The notes under the pieces: model-generated | The model's input: the letters and a program-made list of their open reading frames with translations, nothing else | Databases searched by the model: none | What the model was told of the DNA's origin: nothing | Assembly: GCF_001667945.1 (NCBI RefSeq) | Contig: NZ_LZJK01000040.1 | Coordinates: 1-64,000 of the forward strand | Source: Mycolicibacter sinensis | GTDB lineage: Bacteria; Actinomycetota; Actinomycetes; Mycobacteriales; Mycobacteriaceae | DNA: 64,000 nt | Direction: 5' to 3' | Shown: piece after piece, positions 9,736-21,033 of the stretch | How positions within the stretch are numbered: the stretch's first letter is position 1 | How the letters are laid out: every line of letters begins with the position of its first letter | Program-made: the position numbers and the translations under genes

Positions 9736-10842
9736 TCAGTCCAGCCGGGCCATCCAGCCGTGGGTGTCGGCGAAGGTGCCGCGCTGGATGCCGGTCAGCG
9801 TGTCGCGCAGCGCCATGGTGACCTCACCGGGCTGGCCGTCGGCGATGGTGAACTCCCCGTCGGCGGACTTGACCTGCGACACCGGGGTGATGACGGCCGC
9901 GGTGCCGCAGGCGAAGACCTCGGTGATCTCGCCGGCGGCGGCCTTCTTCTGCCATTCCCCCACGTCGATCTTGCGTTCCTCGACCGCGAACCCGGCGTCA
10001 GTGGCCAACTGCAGCAACGAATCCCGGGTGATACCGGGCAGCAGCGAGCCGGACAGCTCCGGCGTGACCAGCCGCGCCGAACCACCGCTGCCGAACACGA
10101 AGAACAGGTTCATCCCGCCCATCTCTTCGACGTAGCGCCGCTCGGCCGCATCCAGCCACACCACTTGATCGCAGCCGTTGTCGGCGGCCTGCGCCTGAGC
10201 GACCAGCGACGCGGCGTAGTTACCGCCGAATTTGGCTGCTCCGGTGCCGCCCGGGCAGGCCCGGACGTACTCCGTCGACAGCCACACACTCACCGGTTTG
10301 ATGCCACCCTTGAAGTACGCGCCGGCCGGCGAGGCCATCACCAGGCAGCGATACTCGTTGGCCGGCCGCACTCCCAGCCCCGGCTCGGTGGCGAAGATGA
10401 AGGGGCGCAGGTACAGCGACTCCTCCCCGCCGGACGCAGGTACCCAGGCGGAGTCCACCGCGATCAGCTGCCGCAGCGATTCGATGAACAGTGCGTCGGG
10501 AAGCTCCGGGATCGCCAGCCGCCGAGCCGACGCACGCATCCGGGCGGCGTTGGCCTCCGGCCGGAACGACACGATCGAGCCGTCCGTCCACCGGTAGGCC
10601 TTCAGGCCCTCGAAGACCTCCTGGGCGTAGTGCAGCACGATCGCCGACGGGTCCAGTTCAATCGGCCCGTACGGTATGACCCGCGCATTGTGCCAACCGG
10701 CGTCGACGGTGTAGTCGATCGAGACCATGTGATCGGTGTGGTACTTGCCGAAACCCGGTTGGGCCAAAATGGATTCGCGCACCTCGTCGGGGGTCGGGTT
10801 CGCCGTGACCGACACGTGGAACTCGAGGACGCCGCTTTTCAT
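9736..10842 (-). CDS. ilvE: Branched-chain amino acid aminotransferase
   Basis: A 368-residue class IV PLP-dependent transaminase acting on leucine, isoleucine and valine with 2-oxoglutarate. The PLP lysine is Lys204 in [12 protein letters not shown]. Other family landmarks are [28 protein letters not shown] and [11 protein letters not shown], and the final [12 protein letters not shown] is the phosphate-binding loop. The ATG at 10842 gives the same length as the M. tuberculosis enzyme; the open frame upstream to 10911 is not conserved-looking. gcvT lies 23 bases upstream on the same strand. Confidence 0.95.
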   Translation of the reverse strand: MKSGVLEFHVSVTANPTPDEVRESILAQPGFGKYHTDHMVSIDYTVDAGWHNARVIPYGPIELDPSAIVLHYAQEVFEGLKAYRWTDGSIVSFRPEANAARMRASARRLAIPELPDALFIESLRQLIAVDSAWVPASGGEESLYLRPFIFATEPGLGVRPANEYRCLVMASPAGAYFKGGIKPVSVWLSTEYVRACPGGTGAAKFGGNYAASLVAQAQAADNGCDQVVWLDAAERRYVEEMGGMNLFFVFGSGGSARLVTPELSGSLLPGITRDSLLQLATDAGFAVEERKIDVGEWQKKAAAGEITEVFACGTAAVITPVSQVKSADGEFTIADGQPGEVTMALRDTLTGIQRGTFADTHGWMARLD

Positions 10843-10865
10843 GCAGCGATTGTATAACCGGTGCG

Positions 10866-11960
10866 CTAGCGGGTTTTTGCCGTCACGAACGGCGGCTGCA
10901 CCACCTCGCACTCCACCGGGCGACCTCGCACGTCTACGGTCAGTTGCGCGCCGTCGTCGATACCCGCGTCCGCGTCGATCAGCGCCAACGCGATCCCGGC
11001 CTTGAGTGTCGGTGAGAACGTGCCCGATGTGGTGATCCCGACCTGCCGGTCACCGTCGAGCACCGCCAGCTCGGCCCGCAACACGCCCCGCCCGGTCGCG
11101 CGCAGCCCGCGCAGCAGCCGGGCCGGGCCGGCCGCCTTCTCCGCCTGCAGCGCCTCGCGGCCGAAGAACGCCGGCTTCTTCCAGCCGATCGCCCAACCAC
11201 AGCGGGCCTGCAGCGGCGAGATAGCAAGCGACAGTTCATGACCGTGCAGCGGATAGCCCATCTCGGTGCGCAGCGTGTCGCGGGCACCCAAACCGGCCAG
11301 CTCACCGCCGGCCTGCGCCACCGCCGCCGCCAGCGCGTCGAAGACCACGGCCGTCGACTCCCACTCCGGCAGCAGCTCGTAGCCGTGTTCGCCGGTGTAG
11401 CCGCTGCGGCACACCCGTACCGGCACACCGGCGTAGCTGGCATCGGCGAACGCCATGTAGTCCATCTCGGTCGGCAGACCCAAACCGGCCAGCACCTCGG
11501 TCGATCGCGGGCCCTGCACCGCCAGCACGGCGCGTGACCGGTGCTCGTCGGTGACGCTGATGCCTGCCGGCGCGGCCTCGCCCAAGGCGGCCACCACCGC
11601 GGCGGTGTTGGCCGCGTTGGGGACCAGGAAGATCTCGTCGTCGGCCACGTAGTAGGCGATCAAATCGTCGATGACGCCACCGGATTCGTTGCAGCACAAG
11701 GTGTATTGCGCCTTGCCCGGCCCTATCCTGCCCAGGTCGTTGGTGAGCGTCGAGTTGACGAAGGCCGCCGCCCCCGGGCCGGCCACGGTGGCCTTGCCGA
11801 GATGGCTGACATCGAACAGGCCCACGGTGCTACGGGTGGCATTGTGCTCGGCGACAGTGCCGGCGTAGGAAACCGGCATGAGCCAGCCACCGAACTCGGC
11901 GAAGCTGGCGCCCAGCTCGCGGTGGCGGTCTTCCAGCGGCCCGTGTTGCAGTTCGCTCAC
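10866..11960 (-). CDS. gcvT: Glycine cleavage system T protein (aminomethyltransferase)
   Basis: GcvT takes the aminomethyl group from lipoylated H protein and transfers it to tetrahydrofolate, releasing ammonia. The 364-residue sequence begins [27 protein letters not shown] and contains LFDVSHLG with the catalytic Asp. [16 protein letters not shown] and [14 protein letters not shown] follow in the folate domain. I chose the GTG at 11960 (VSELQHG); the frame extends eight codons further to 11984, almost into the divergent cyclase gene. Other glycine cleavage genes are not in the window. Confidence 0.93.
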   Translation of the reverse strand: MSELQHGPLEDRHRELGASFAEFGGWLMPVSYAGTVAEHNATRSTVGLFDVSHLGKATVAGPGAAAFVNSTLTNDLGRIGPGKAQYTLCCNESGGVIDDLIAYYVADDEIFLVPNAANTAAVVAALGEAAPAGISVTDEHRSRAVLAVQGPRSTEVLAGLGLPTEMDYMAFADASYAGVPVRVCRSGYTGEHGYELLPEWESTAVVFDALAAAVAQAGGELAGLGARDTLRTEMGYPLHGHELSLAISPLQARCGWAIGWKKPAFFGREALQAEKAAGPARLLRGLRATGRGVLRAELAVLDGDRQVGITTSGTFSPTLKAGIALALIDADAGIDDGAQLTVDVRGRPVECEVVQPPFVTAKTR

Positions 11961-11992
11961 GACGAGCCAGCCTAATCGGCACACTGATGTAG

Positions 11993-13081
11993 GTGGTTGA
12001 CTGGGACGCGCTCGAAACCGCGGGAATCGTCGACGCGCGGGAGCGCGCCGGCCTCCTGGAGTACCTTGACGGCCTCGGCTTCACCACCGAGCAGATGGTC
12101 GAGGCCGAGCGGCAGGGCCGGCTGTTCGGGCTGGCCGGTGACGTCGTGGGGCGCTCGGGCCCGCCCAGCTACACGCTGCGGTCCGCCGGCGAAGCACTGG
12201 GCGTGCCGCACAGCGAGGTCCAGCGCGCCTGGACGATGCTCGGGCTCAGCGTGGCCAGTCCGGACACGCCCGCACTGAGCCAAGCCGACGTCGACGCGCT
12301 CGCCACCTGGCTGGAGATGCGGTCCTACCTCGGCGAGCCGGTCGACGGCTTCCTGCGGGTACTCGGGGCGACGATGGCCCGGCTGGCCGAGGCCGAGTCG
12401 TCGATGATCCGGATCAGTGAGCCCGACGTGTGGCTGGGCCACACCTTCGACGAACTCACCACCGCACGCGCCTGGCGGTCGGTCGCGGAGTTCATCCCGC
12501 GCCTGGGCGCGATGATCGACGCCGTGCACCGCCAGCACCAGGTCAGCGCTCGGACGTTCCTCGAGGGGCTGGCCGAGGGGCCGACGGCGAGCATGGTGTG
12601 CGGTGTCGGCTTCGCCGATTTGACCGGTTTCACCGCCCTGACCCGGGTGCTCACCCCAGAGGAGTTGGCCAACCTGCTCACCGAGTTCGGCGGCAGCGTC
12701 GCCGACGTGGTGCACGCCGACGGCGGGCGGGTGGTGAAGTTCATCGGCGACGCGGTGATGTGGGTGAGCGCGAGCGCGGAACTGCTGGCGAAGGCCGCGG
12801 CCGACCTGGTCACCCATCCCAAAGCCCGCAAAGTGGGTCTGCAGGTGCGGGCCGGGCTGGGTTACGGCGAACTGCTGGCCATCAACGGTGACTACTTCGG
12901 CACCCCGGTGAACCTGGCTGCGCGGTTGGTGGATGCCGCCGCCCCCGGGCAGGTGCTGGCCTGCGCCGGCGTCGTCAAGGAGTTGACCGACTGGCCTGTT
13001 ATCGCCCGGGGACCGTTGACACTCAAGGGTTTCGACGAACCGGTCCCGGCATACGAGCTGGACCTGGCCGCCACTCGTTAG
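11993..13081 (+). CDS. Class III adenylate cyclase with N-terminal regulatory domain
   Basis: A 362-residue soluble cyclase of the Rv2212/Rv1264 type. Residues 1 to about 195 form the helical N-terminal autoregulatory domain. Residues 200-355 are the class III catalytic domain. The metal-binding aspartates are Asp209 (GFADLTGFT) and Asp253 (FIGDAVMWV). Lys249 is the purine-recognising lysine, and Arg311 in PVNLAARL is the transition-state arginine, so the site looks complete for adenylate cyclase activity. The related Rv1264 is pH-controlled through the same N-terminal domain; applying that here is inference. The start is GTG at 11993, because an upstream ATG is followed at once by a stop. 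It diverges from gcvT with only 32 bases between starts. Confidence 0.9.
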   Translation: MVDWDALETAGIVDARERAGLLEYLDGLGFTTEQMVEAERQGRLFGLAGDVVGRSGPPSYTLRSAGEALGVPHSEVQRAWTMLGLSVASPDTPALSQADVDALATWLEMRSYLGEPVDGFLRVLGATMARLAEAESSMIRISEPDVWLGHTFDELTTARAWRSVAEFIPRLGAMIDAVHRQHQVSARTFLEGLAEGPTASMVCGVGFADLTGFTALTRVLTPEELANLLTEFGGSVADVVHADGGRVVKFIGDAVMWVSASAELLAKAAADLVTHPKARKVGLQVRAGLGYGELLAINGDYFGTPVNLAARLVDAAAPGQVLACAGVVKELTDWPVIARGPLTLKGFDEPVPAYELDLAATR

Positions 13082-13092
13082 GGTGAGTGCTT

Positions 13093-14631
13093 GTGAGCAC
13101 CCAACCCGGATACCCCGTCCCCGCCATCACCGTCACCGCCACGCTGCCCGCCGCCGAGGACGCCGTGCTGATCGTGCCGGTCGTCTCGGCCGGCGACGAG
13201 TCTGAACCCGGCGCCGTGGTCGCGGCCACCGAGCCTGCGCTGCCCGCCGAGGCGGTCGCCGAGATCGAGGCCGGGCTGCGCGCCTTGGGTGCCAAGGGCG
13301 GCAGCGAGCAGGTGAACCGACTGGTGGTCACGTCGCTGCCGGTGGCCAGTGTGCTGACGGTCGGGCTGGGCAAGGCCCGCGACGCCTGGCCCGCCGAGCT
13401 CATCCGGCGCGCCGCGGGCACCGCGGCACGCTCGCTGAACGGCACGGCGGCGGTGATCAGCACCCTGGCCGGGTTGCCCGGCGAGCCCGAGCAGGATCTG
13501 GTGGCCGCCACCGTCGAGGGGCTGCTGCTGGGCGGCTACCGCTTCACCGCGTTCCGCACCGACAAGACCGCCCCGAAAGATCCGGGCCTGCAGAGCGTCA
13601 CCGTGGTCTGTGCCGCAGCCGACGCCGAGGCCCGCGCGACACACGGGGCCGATGTCGCCGCCGCGGTCGCCACCGCGCGGGATTTCGTCAACACCCCACC
13701 GAGTCACCTGTTCCCGGCGGAATTCGCCGAGCGGGCCCGGGCGCTGGGCGAATCCGCCGGCCTGGAGGTCGAGGTGCTCGACGAGCACGAACTGGCCGAC
13801 GCCGGATACGGCGGGGTGATCGGTGTCGGCAAGGGGTCGGCGCGCCCGCCTCGACTGGTGCGGCTGACCCACCGGCCCGCGGGGGCGGCGTCGCCGAAGA
13901 AGGTGGCGCTGGTGGGCAAGGGCATCACCTTCGACACCGGCGGCATCTCGATCAAACCGGCCGCCTCGATGCACCACATGACCTCCGACATGGGTGGGGC
14001 CGCGGCGGTGATCGCGACCATGGTGCTGGCCGCGCGGCGCCGGCTGCCGATCGAGGTGATCGCCACCGTGCCGATGGCCGAGAACATGCCGTCGGCCACC
14101 GCGCAGCGCCCCGGCGACGTGCTGACCCAGTACGGCGGCACCACCGTCGAGGTGCTCAACACCGACGCCGAGGGCCGGCTGATCCTGGCCGACGCGATCG
14201 TGCGGGCCTGTGAGGACAACCCGGACTATCTGATCGAGACCTCCACGCTGACCGGTGCTCAGACCGTGGCGCTGGGTGCGCGCACCCCCGGGGTGATGGG
14301 CTCGGACGAGTTCCGCGACCGGGTGGCGGCGATCTCGCAAGCCGTCGGCGAGAACGGCTGGCCGATGCCGCTGCCCGACGAGCTCAAAGAAGACCTGAAG
14401 TCGACGGTGGCCGATCTCGCCAATGTCAGCGGGCAGCGCTTCGCCGGAATGCTGGTGGCCGGGGTTTTCCTGCGTGAGTTCGTGGCCGACGGCGTGGCCT
14501 GGGCCCACATCGATGTCGCCGGCCCGGCCTACAACACCGCCGGCGCCTGGGGCTACACCGGCAAGGGCGGCACCGGCGTGCCGACCCGGACCATGTTCGC
14601 GGTGCTGGAGGACATCGCCGCGAACGGATAA
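13093..14631 (+). CDS. pepB: Leucyl aminopeptidase (M17 family)
   Basis: A 512-residue cytosolic metallo-aminopeptidase. The C-terminal catalytic domain has [16 protein letters not shown] with the metal ligands and active-site lysine. The M17 signature [14 protein letters not shown] follows, then [19 protein letters not shown]. The N-terminal domain (about residues 1-190) is the variable regulatory/hexamer domain. I prefer the GTG at 13093 (VSTQPGY), with AGGGTGA seven bases upstream, to the in-frame GTG two codons earlier. It follows the cyclase gene by 11 bases and may be cotranscribed with it. Confidence 0.93.
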   Translation: MSTQPGYPVPAITVTATLPAAEDAVLIVPVVSAGDESEPGAVVAATEPALPAEAVAEIEAGLRALGAKGGSEQVNRLVVTSLPVASVLTVGLGKARDAWPAELIRRAAGTAARSLNGTAAVISTLAGLPGEPEQDLVAATVEGLLLGGYRFTAFRTDKTAPKDPGLQSVTVVCAAADAEARATHGADVAAAVATARDFVNTPPSHLFPAEFAERARALGESAGLEVEVLDEHELADAGYGGVIGVGKGSARPPRLVRLTHRPAGAASPKKVALVGKGITFDTGGISIKPAASMHHMTSDMGGAAAVIATMVLAARRRLPIEVIATVPMAENMPSATAQRPGDVLTQYGGTTVEVLNTDAEGRLILADAIVRACEDNPDYLIETSTLTGAQTVALGARTPGVMGSDEFRDRVAAISQAVGENGWPMPLPDELKEDLKSTVADLANVSGQRFAGMLVAGVFLREFVADGVAWAHIDVAGPAYNTAGAWGYTGKGGTGVPTRTMFAVLEDIAANG

Positions 14632-14644
14632 CGCCCTTGGGCCG

Positions 14645-15598
14645 TCAGGCGTTGGTCTGCGCGCACTCGGTGTCGCGGGCGGGGCGGTACGGGCTTTCCA
14701 CGCCTTGTTGGAAAGACAGCGCCGCACTTTGAGCCAGCATCAACACGGCGAAGAGGACGACCCAGAGCCAGGCTTCGGTCGGGTCGAGGTGAGACGCCAC
14801 ATCGGTTTTCGGCAGCGCCACCATGGCACGAATGATCGCCGCGATGATGACGACGGTGCTGAAGTACGGAAATGCCGTCCGAATGCGTCCGGCCATCGGC
14901 CCGATCGGCGAGTCACTACGCCGTCGTCCCCGTCCGAGGAACCAGCCGAGCGCGCAGGCGACCGCGACGGCGGCCGTGATCGGCAGCGAAAGTCGGTTGG
15001 CGTCGTCCCACAGCGGCTGCAACGGCCGATGCGCCTGCAGGTCACCGAGCGAGAGCGCCAGGTCGGTCAGCGTCGCTTGCACGAAGAACACCGCAATCGG
15101 CGGGACCAGAACCGCCACGATGAACACGCAGTGTCTGATCAGGGTGCCGGTAGATCCCGACACGAACTGCACGATCGCATACAGCAGGATGTAGAGCGCG
15201 GCCACAAACGATATGCCGCCCAACAGTTCTGCCGACGTGGCACGCCCGCTGGCCACCGCACAGCCCTGTTCACCGGAGAGCAGGCTGTATTGCACCGCGG
15301 CCAGAAACAGCCCGAGAAATGCGTTCATCAGCGCAACCCCGGTGAGGGTCTCGTGCTCGACCTCGCGCGGGTCCGGAGAATGCCCATCACTACGACGCCG
15401 ATACGCACGATCGAGCACCAAGTTGATGACGACGAACGCGAAACCGGCCAGCAAACCGGCGAGTTGCGCGTAGTTGCGCGACACGATCGATATGTCGAAG
15501 CCGGTCCAGAGCTCACAAGCCTGGGCGATCTGCTCAGCGGGCACAGCGAGATAGTAGTGACGCGGCCGCGTCGGCAGCGCTGCTTTGGCGCACGGCAT
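14645..15598 (-). CDS. Hypothetical seven-helix membrane protein
   Basis: I do not recognise this 317-residue protein. It has seven hydrophobic segments at about residues 44-63, 85-107, 125-147, 155-176, 204-221, 243-262 and 276-294. An arginine-rich loop lies after the first ([10 protein letters not shown]) and another after the fifth (GRGRRRSDS). No transporter, sensor or enzyme motif is visible. The ATG at 15598 is the most likely start; a GTG at 15544 (VPAEQIAQ) is possible. The frame stays open far upstream, but only as antisense of dlaT. In M. tuberculosis the epoxide hydrolase ephD occupies this position between pepB and dlaT, so this gene is a replacement or insertion. Its codon use looks slightly less GC-biased than its neighbours. 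Confidence 0.7.
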   Translation of the reverse strand: MPCAKAALPTRPRHYYLAVPAEQIAQACELWTGFDISIVSRNYAQLAGLLAGFAFVVINLVLDRAYRRRSDGHSPDPREVEHETLTGVALMNAFLGLFLAAVQYSLLSGEQGCAVASGRATSAELLGGISFVAALYILLYAIVQFVSGSTGTLIRHCVFIVAVLVPPIAVFFVQATLTDLALSLGDLQAHRPLQPLWDDANRLSLPITAAVAVACALGWFLGRGRRRSDSPIGPMAGRIRTAFPYFSTVVIIAAIIRAMVALPKTDVASHLDPTEAWLWVVLFAVLMLAQSAALSFQQGVESPYRPARDTECAQTNA

Positions 15599-15773
15599 TG
15601 CGCGCGCTACCACGCCGCGCCACCAGCCGCCCGACCCCACCTCGATGTGTGCCGGCGACACCGCAATGACAGGATGGTTTTCGACAGTCCACCTGGGCAC
15701 CGCCCCGGCCTCACCACAGACGTGGTATTCAGGGACGACGTGCAGCGACCGACCGATCGAGGAGTCAACAGCG

Positions 15774-17534
15774 ATGGCGTTCTCAGTCCAGATGCCAGCA
15801 CTCGGTGAGAGCGTCACCGAGGGAACCGTGACCCGCTGGCTCAAGAAGGAGGGCGACACCGTCGAGGCCGACGAGCCACTGCTGGAGGTCTCCACCGACA
15901 AGGTCGACACCGAGATCCCGGCGCCGGTCTCCGGCGTGCTGACGAAGATCATCGCCGAAGAGGACGCCACCGTCGAGGTCGGCGGCGAGTTGGCGTTGAT
16001 CGGCGACGCCAGCGAAGGCACCGGGAGCGCCGGGGGGCAAGCCCAGCCGCCGGCTGCCGCAGAGCCCGCGCCCGCGGCGCCCGAGCCCGCGGCGGCCCCC
16101 GAGCCGGCGGCGGCCCCTGAGCCCGCGTCCGAGCCGGAGCCGGGGGCAGCACCGGCCGGTGGCGGCACCCCGGTGCTGATGCCGGAGCTGGGCGAGTCGG
16201 TCACCGAGGGCACCGTGACGCGCTGGCTCAAGCAGGTGGGCGACTCGGTCGAGGTCGACGAACCGCTGGTGGAGGTCTCCACCGACAAGGTCGACACCGA
16301 GATCCCGTCTCCGGTGGCCGGCACCCTGCTGTCGATCACCGCCGAGGAGGACGCCACGGTCGAGGTCGGTGGTGAGCTGGCGAAGATCGGTTCGGCGTCC
16401 GAGGCCGCCCCGAAGGCTGCACCGGCACCGGCACCCGCTCCCGCACCCGCACCCGAGCCGGCACCCGCGCCCAAGCCTGCACCGGAGCCCGCACCCGCGC
16501 CGCAGGCCCGTCCCGAGCCCCAGCCCGCGCCCGCCGCAGCGCAGCCGTCCCGCGAAGCACCGGCGCAGCCCTCCCCCAGCTCGGAGGTCACGCCCTATGT
16601 CACCCCGCTGGTGCGCAAGCTCGCCGCCGACCACAACGTCGATCTGAGTCAGGTCAGCGGCACCGGGGTCGGCGGGCGGATCCGCAAGCAGGACGTGCTG
16701 GCCTTCGCGGAGAAGCAGGCCGACCAGCAGAAGGCACCGGCCGCCGAGCGCACGTCTGCGCCGGCACCCGCGGCCGCGCCGGCCCCGGCGCCGGCCTCGG
16801 CGTTGGCGCACCTGCGCGGCACCACCGCCAAGGCCAGTCGGATCCGGCAGATCACTGCCAAGAAGACCCGCGAATCCTTGCAAGCCACCGCCCAGCTCAC
16901 CCAGACTCACGAGGTCGACATGACCAAGATCGTGGCGCTGCGGGCCAGGGCCAAGGCCGACTTCGCCGAACGCGAAGGCGTCAACCTGACCTACCTGCCG
17001 TTCATCGCCCGCGCGGTGATCGACGCGCTCAAGGCGCACCCGAACGTCAACGCCAGCTACAACGAGGACGCCGGTGAGATCACCTACTACGACGCCGAGC
17101 ACCTGGGTTTCGCGGTCGACACCGAGCAGGGGTTGCTGTCCCCGGTGATCCACAACGCCGGCGACCTGTCGCTGGCGGGCTTGGCCCGGGCGATCGCCGA
17201 CATCGCCGCCCGGGCGCGGTCGGGGGGCCTCAAACCGGACGAGCTGTCCGGGGGCACCTTCACGATCACCAACATCGGCAGCCAGGGCGCGCTGTTCGAC
17301 ACCCCGATTTTGGTGCCGCCGCAGGCCGCCATGCTGGGCACCGGCGCCATCGTCAAGCGGCCGCGGGTCGTCGTCGACGAGGCCGGCAACGAGTCGGTCG
17401 GGGTACGGTCGGTCTGCTATCTGCCGCTGACCTACGACCACCGTCTCATCGATGGTGCCGACGCCGGAAGGTTCGTGACCACGATCAAGAACCGACTCGA
17501 AGAAGGCGCGTTCGAGGCGGAGCTGGGCCTGTAG
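15774..17534 (+). CDS. dlaT: Dihydrolipoamide acyltransferase E2 (DlaT)
   Basis: The E2 core of pyruvate dehydrogenase, which in mycobacteria also serves the peroxynitrite reductase with AhpC/AhpD. The 586 residues hold two lipoyl domains with attachment lysines Lys43 and Lys172 (both [10 protein letters not shown]), joined by long Ala-Pro linkers (about 85-130 and 205-275). A peripheral subunit-binding domain follows ([17 protein letters not shown]), then the acetyltransferase domain ending in [15 protein letters not shown] with the catalytic His and Asp. The ATG at 15774 has GGAG eight bases upstream; the longer open frame back to 15585 is not homologous. E1 (aceE) is 37 kb away in the same window, and lipB/lipA follow closely. 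Confidence 0.95.
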   Translation: MAFSVQMPALGESVTEGTVTRWLKKEGDTVEADEPLLEVSTDKVDTEIPAPVSGVLTKIIAEEDATVEVGGELALIGDASEGTGSAGGQAQPPAAAEPAPAAPEPAAAPEPAAAPEPASEPEPGAAPAGGGTPVLMPELGESVTEGTVTRWLKQVGDSVEVDEPLVEVSTDKVDTEIPSPVAGTLLSITAEEDATVEVGGELAKIGSASEAAPKAAPAPAPAPAPAPEPAPAPKPAPEPAPAPQARPEPQPAPAAAQPSREAPAQPSPSSEVTPYVTPLVRKLAADHNVDLSQVSGTGVGGRIRKQDVLAFAEKQADQQKAPAAERTSAPAPAAAPAPAPASALAHLRGTTAKASRIRQITAKKTRESLQATAQLTQTHEVDMTKIVALRARAKADFAEREGVNLTYLPFIARAVIDALKAHPNVNASYNEDAGEITYYDAEHLGFAVDTEQGLLSPVIHNAGDLSLAGLARAIADIAARARSGGLKPDELSGGTFTITNIGSQGALFDTPILVPPQAAMLGTGAIVKRPRVVVDEAGNESVGVRSVCYLPLTYDHRLIDGADAGRFVTTIKNRLEEGAFEAELGL

Positions 17535-17576
17535 CGACGTTAGGGGCTTTGGGAAGGGCTGCAAGAGGTTTCAGCT

Positions 17577-18488
17577 GTGGGCAATCCCATCGTCGCGGTC
17601 GCCGGGTCGTCCGGGCTGATCGGCTCGGCTCTGGTGTCGGCCCTGCGTGCCGCCGACCATCGAGTGCTGCGGATCGTGCGCCGGGCACCGGCCAACACCT
17701 CCGAGCTGCGCTGGGATCCCGAGGCCGGTGACATCGACGCGGCCGCCCTGGCCGGAGTCGACGCGGTGGTCAATCTGTGCGGCATCGGCATCAGTGATCG
17801 CCGCTGGTCCGGTGCCTTCAAGCAACTGCTGCGCGACAGCCGGATCACCCCGACCGAGGTGCTGTCGACGGCGGTGGCCGAGGCCGGGGTGCCGGTGCTG
17901 ATCAACGCCAGCGCCGTCGGCTTCTATGGCGATACCGGCGCCCGCACGGTCGACGAATCCGCACCGGCCGGCGCTGGCTTTCTGGCCCGGCTCGCCCAGG
18001 ACTGGGAGGCCGCCACCGCCCCCGCCCGAGACGCCGGCGCCCGGGTGGTGTTGGCCCGCACCGGCTTGGTGCTGGCCCCCTCGGGCGGGCTGCTGGGCCG
18101 GCTGCGTCCGTTGTTCTCGCTGGGGCTGGGCAGCCGGCTGGGCAACGGCCGCCAGTACATGTCCTGGATCAGCCTCGACGATGAGGTCCGGGCCCTGCGA
18201 TTCGCGATGGCCGAGTCGGCGATCGCCGGCCCGGTCAACCTGACCGGACCGGCCCCGGTCACCAACGCCGAGTTCACCGCCGCGCTCGGCCGGGTGCTGA
18301 ACCGGCCGACACCGCTGCTGCTGCCCGGATTCGCCGCCCGGATCGCCTTCGGTGAACTCGCCGATGAAGGCCTGCTCGCCGGTCAACGCGCCATTCCGGC
18401 CGCCTTGGAGCAGGCCGGCTTCCAGTTCCGGCACAACACCATCGGCGAGGCGCTCGGCTACGCCACCGCCGGCCCCACCCTGGTTTAG
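17577..18488 (+). CDS. TIGR01777-type NAD-dependent epimerase family protein
   Basis: A 303-residue extended-SDR protein. The N-terminal Rossmann motif [21 protein letters not shown] and the internal [13 protein letters not shown] match the YfcH/SulA-like family. So do [17 protein letters not shown] and the C-terminal DUF1731-like tail ([25 protein letters not shown]). The biochemical role of this family is not established. It follows dlaT by 42 bases and precedes lipB by 66, the same order as Rv2215-Rv2216-Rv2217, suggesting a loose dlaT-lipB-lipA operon. The start is GTG at 17577. Confidence 0.87.
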   Translation: MGNPIVAVAGSSGLIGSALVSALRAADHRVLRIVRRAPANTSELRWDPEAGDIDAAALAGVDAVVNLCGIGISDRRWSGAFKQLLRDSRITPTEVLSTAVAEAGVPVLINASAVGFYGDTGARTVDESAPAGAGFLARLAQDWEAATAPARDAGARVVLARTGLVLAPSGGLLGRLRPLFSLGLGSRLGNGRQYMSWISLDDEVRALRFAMAESAIAGPVNLTGPAPVTNAEFTAALGRVLNRPTPLLLPGFAARIAFGELADEGLLAGQRAIPAALEQAGFQFRHNTIGEALGYATAGPTLV

Positions 18489-18554
18489 CTCCCCCGCCGC
18501 CGCACCCCATGCACCCGGTCCGGCGGCCGGTAGCGAGCCGGGTAGCCTGCGAGC

Positions 18555-19250
18555 ATGAGGTCCATCCGCTCCAGCACCGCGCCGCTCGACGTGCGCCAGC
18601 TCGGCACCGTCGACTACGGCACGGCCTGGCAGCTGCAGCGTGACCTGGCTGACGCCAGAGTGGCCGGCGGCCGGGACACGCTGCTGCTGTTGGAGCATCC
18701 GCCGGTCTACACCGCCGGGCGGCGCACGGAGCCGCATGAACGCCCGCTGGACGGCACCCCGGTGGTCGACGTCGACCGGGGCGGCAAGATCACCTGGCAC
18801 GGCCCCGGCCAGCTGGTCGGCTACCCGATCATCGGACTGACCGAACCGATGGACGTGGTGAACTACGTTCGCCGGCTTGAAGAATCACTTATCGAGGTGT
18901 GTAACACCTTGGGTCTCAGCACGATTCGTGTCGAAGGACGGTCCGGGGTGTGGCTACCGGCCGACGGCGCCCGTCCTGCCCGCAAGATTGCCGCCGTCGG
19001 CGTGCGGGTGGCCCGCGGAACGACCCTGCACGGGTTCGCGCTCAATTGTGATTGTGACCTCAGCGCGTTCGCCGCGATCGTGCCGTGCGGGATCACCGAC
19101 GCGGGCGTGACGTCGCTGTCGGCGGAGTTGGGCTTTGTGACCAGCGTCGAGGATGTCCGGCGCGCGGTTGCCAGTGCCGTCGTCGACGCGCTCGACGGCG
19201 TGCTGCCGGTGCGCGAACACGTCGCGTCGCGCGTAACATCGACCCGGTGA
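18555..19250 (+). CDS. lipB: Octanoyl-[ACP]:protein octanoyltransferase (LipB)
   Basis: LipB moves octanoate from acyl carrier protein onto lipoyl-domain lysines. The 231-residue protein shows the catalytic dyad of the family: Lys144 in ARKIAAVGV and Cys178 in [22 protein letters not shown] is the substrate loop. Length matches M. tuberculosis LipB. Its stop codon overlaps the lipA GTG by four bases, so the two are coupled. Natural client in this window: DlaT. Confidence 0.95.
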   Translation: MRSIRSSTAPLDVRQLGTVDYGTAWQLQRDLADARVAGGRDTLLLLEHPPVYTAGRRTEPHERPLDGTPVVDVDRGGKITWHGPGQLVGYPIIGLTEPMDVVNYVRRLEESLIEVCNTLGLSTIRVEGRSGVWLPADGARPARKIAAVGVRVARGTTLHGFALNCDCDLSAFAAIVPCGITDAGVTSLSAELGFVTSVEDVRRAVASAVVDALDGVLPVREHVASRVTSTR

Positions 19251-20197
19251 GCGCCGTCGGAGAAGGTCGTAGGTTACGTCGTGCTGAGGCACGCAACGCC
19301 GAGACACCGATCGAGCGCAAACCCTCGTGGATCAAAACCCGCGCCCGGATGGGGCCCAATTTCACCGAGCTGAAGGTCTTGGTGAAGCAGGAGAAGCTGC
19401 ACACGGTGTGCGAGGAGGCGGGCTGCCCCAACATCTACGAGTGTTGGGAGGACCGGGAGGCCACCTTCCTGATCGGCGGCGAGGTCTGCACCCGCAACTG
19501 TTCGTTCTGCCTGATCAAATCGGGTAAGCCTCCCGAGCTGGACCGCGACGAGCCGCGCCGGGTCGCCGAGAGCGTGCAATCGATGGGCCTGCGCTATTCC
19601 ACGGTCACCGGCGTCGCCCGCGACGATCTGCCCGATCAGGGCTCTTGGCTCTACGCCGAGACGGTGCGCGCCATCAAGGCGCTCAACCCGTCAACGGGTG
19701 TCGAACTGCTGATCCCCGACTTCGGCGGTCGGCCCGAGTTGCTGGGCGAAGTGTTCGAATCGCGCCCGGAAGTGCTGGCCCACAACGTCGAAACGGTGCC
19801 ACGCATCTTCCGCTTGATCCGGCCGGGGTTCAGCTACGAGCGCAGCTTGAGCGTGTTGACCCAGGCCCGCGATGCCGGGCTGGTCGCCAAAAGCAACCTC
19901 ATCCTGGGGATGGGTGAGACCCCCGACGAGATCCGCGCGGCGCTGGCCGCGATCTACGACGCCGGCGCCGAGCTGGTCACCATCACCCAGTACCTGCGCC
20001 CCACCGAACGCCACCACCCGATCGACCGGTGGGTAAAGCCGGAGGAGTTCGTCGAGCACGCCCGCTACGCCGAACAGCTCGGGTTCGCCGGCGTGATGTC
20101 GGGGCCGCTGGTGCGCTCGTCGTATCGGGCCGGCCGGCTCTACCAGCAGGCCATGGCTCGTCGCGCCGAGCTCAACGGGACCGCGGCCCACGGCTGA
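19247..20197 (+). CDS. lipA: Lipoyl synthase (LipA), radical SAM
   Basis: LipA inserts two sulfur atoms into protein-bound octanoate. The auxiliary cluster cysteines are Cys55, Cys60 and Cys66 ([12 protein letters not shown]). The radical-SAM cluster cysteines are Cys81, Cys85 and Cys88 (CTRNCSFC). The C-terminal RSSYRAG carries the serine that ligates the auxiliary cluster. The protein is 316 residues from the GTG at 19247, which overlaps the lipB stop; the open frame upstream to 19085 lies inside lipB in another phase. Confidence 0.96.
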   Translation: MSAVGEGRRLRRAEARNAETPIERKPSWIKTRARMGPNFTELKVLVKQEKLHTVCEEAGCPNIYECWEDREATFLIGGEVCTRNCSFCLIKSGKPPELDRDEPRRVAESVQSMGLRYSTVTGVARDDLPDQGSWLYAETVRAIKALNPSTGVELLIPDFGGRPELLGEVFESRPEVLAHNVETVPRIFRLIRPGFSYERSLSVLTQARDAGLVAKSNLILGMGETPDEIRAALAAIYDAGAELVTITQYLRPTERHHPIDRWVKPEEFVEHARYAEQLGFAGVMSGPLVRSSYRAGRLYQQAMARRAELNGTAAHG

Positions 20198-20228
20198 CGG
20201 TGAGCGCCGCTGCGTATCCTTGGTAGCT

Positions 20229-20981
20229 ATGCCCAGACCGCGCACCACCGCCGAGAACAAGGCTGCCCGGGCGGCGGCCAAAGCCACCCGCAAGGCCGCC
20301 AGCAAGGAGCGCCGCACCCAGCTGTGGCAGGCCTTCCAGCTTCAGCGCAAAGAGGACAAGCGGCTGCTGCCGTACATGATCGGCGCCTTCGTGCTGGTCG
20401 CCGGCGTGACCACCGCGCTGGCCCTCAACGGCGGCACGTTCGCCAAGGTGACGACGATTCCGCTCGGCCTGCTGCTGGGTGCGCTGGTGGCATTCGTGAT
20501 CTTCGGTCGCCGCGCCCAGCGGTCGGTGTACCGCAAGGCCGAGGGGCAGGCTGGTGCGGCGGCGTGGGCGCTGGACAATCTGCGCGGCAAGTGGCGGGTC
20601 ACCCCCGGGGTGGCCGCCACCGGCCAACTCGACGCCGTGCACCGCGTGATCGGACGGCCGGGCATCATCTTCGTCGCGGAAGGCTCGGCCTCCCGGCTCA
20701 AACCGCTGCTGGCCCAAGAGAAGAAGCGCACCGCGCGGCTGGTCGGTGACGTCCCCATCTACGACGTGGTGGTGGGCCCGGGCGACGGCGAGGTTCCGCT
20801 GGCCAAGCTGGAGCGTTTCCTGACCAAGCTCCCGGCCAATATCTCGACCAAGCAGATGGATTCGCTGGAGTCGCGGCTGACCGCGCTGGGCTCGCGCACC
20901 GGCACCGCGGCCATGCCGAAGGGCCCGCTGCCCGGTGGGGCGAAGCTGCGCGGCGTCCAGCGCGCCGTGCGCCGGCGCTGA
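20229..20981 (+). CDS. DUF4191 membrane protein
   Basis: A 250-residue protein with a basic, alanine-rich N-terminus (about residues 1-45) and two membrane helices (about 55-75 and 80-98). A soluble C-terminal domain contains KWRVTPGVAATGQLDAVHRVIGRPG-type sequence and a KLPANISTKQMDSLESRL stretch. It matches the actinobacterial DUF4191 family (Rv2219 homologue, same length) of unknown function. The ATG at 20229 is preferred over an in-frame start three codons earlier. It lies 31 bases after lipA, and this position is conserved in mycobacteria. Confidence 0.85.
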   Translation: MPRPRTTAENKAARAAAKATRKAASKERRTQLWQAFQLQRKEDKRLLPYMIGAFVLVAGVTTALALNGGTFAKVTTIPLGLLLGALVAFVIFGRRAQRSVYRKAEGQAGAAAWALDNLRGKWRVTPGVAATGQLDAVHRVIGRPGIIFVAEGSASRLKPLLAQEKKRTARLVGDVPIYDVVVGPGDGEVPLAKLERFLTKLPANISTKQMDSLESRLTALGSRTGTAAMPKGPLPGGAKLRGVQRAVRRR

Positions 20982-21033
20982 CGGTGGTCGCAAGCGGCGC
21001 GGAGCCGGGCGAAGCTTGCCACCGCCGCAACGC

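Noticed and set aside
13078..14727. 549-codon minus-strand ORF over pepB
   Set aside because: Antisense shadow with low-complexity Gly/His/Arg content.
16020..16560. Tandem repeats in dlaT
   Set aside because: The repeats encode the Ala-Pro linkers and duplicated lipoyl domains normal for E2 proteins, not a DNA repeat element.
15599..16591. N-terminal extension of the seven-helix protein, rich in Gly/Ala/Ser
   Set aside because: It is the antisense of the dlaT lipoyl-linker region and mimics a PE_PGRS-like protein only by composition.
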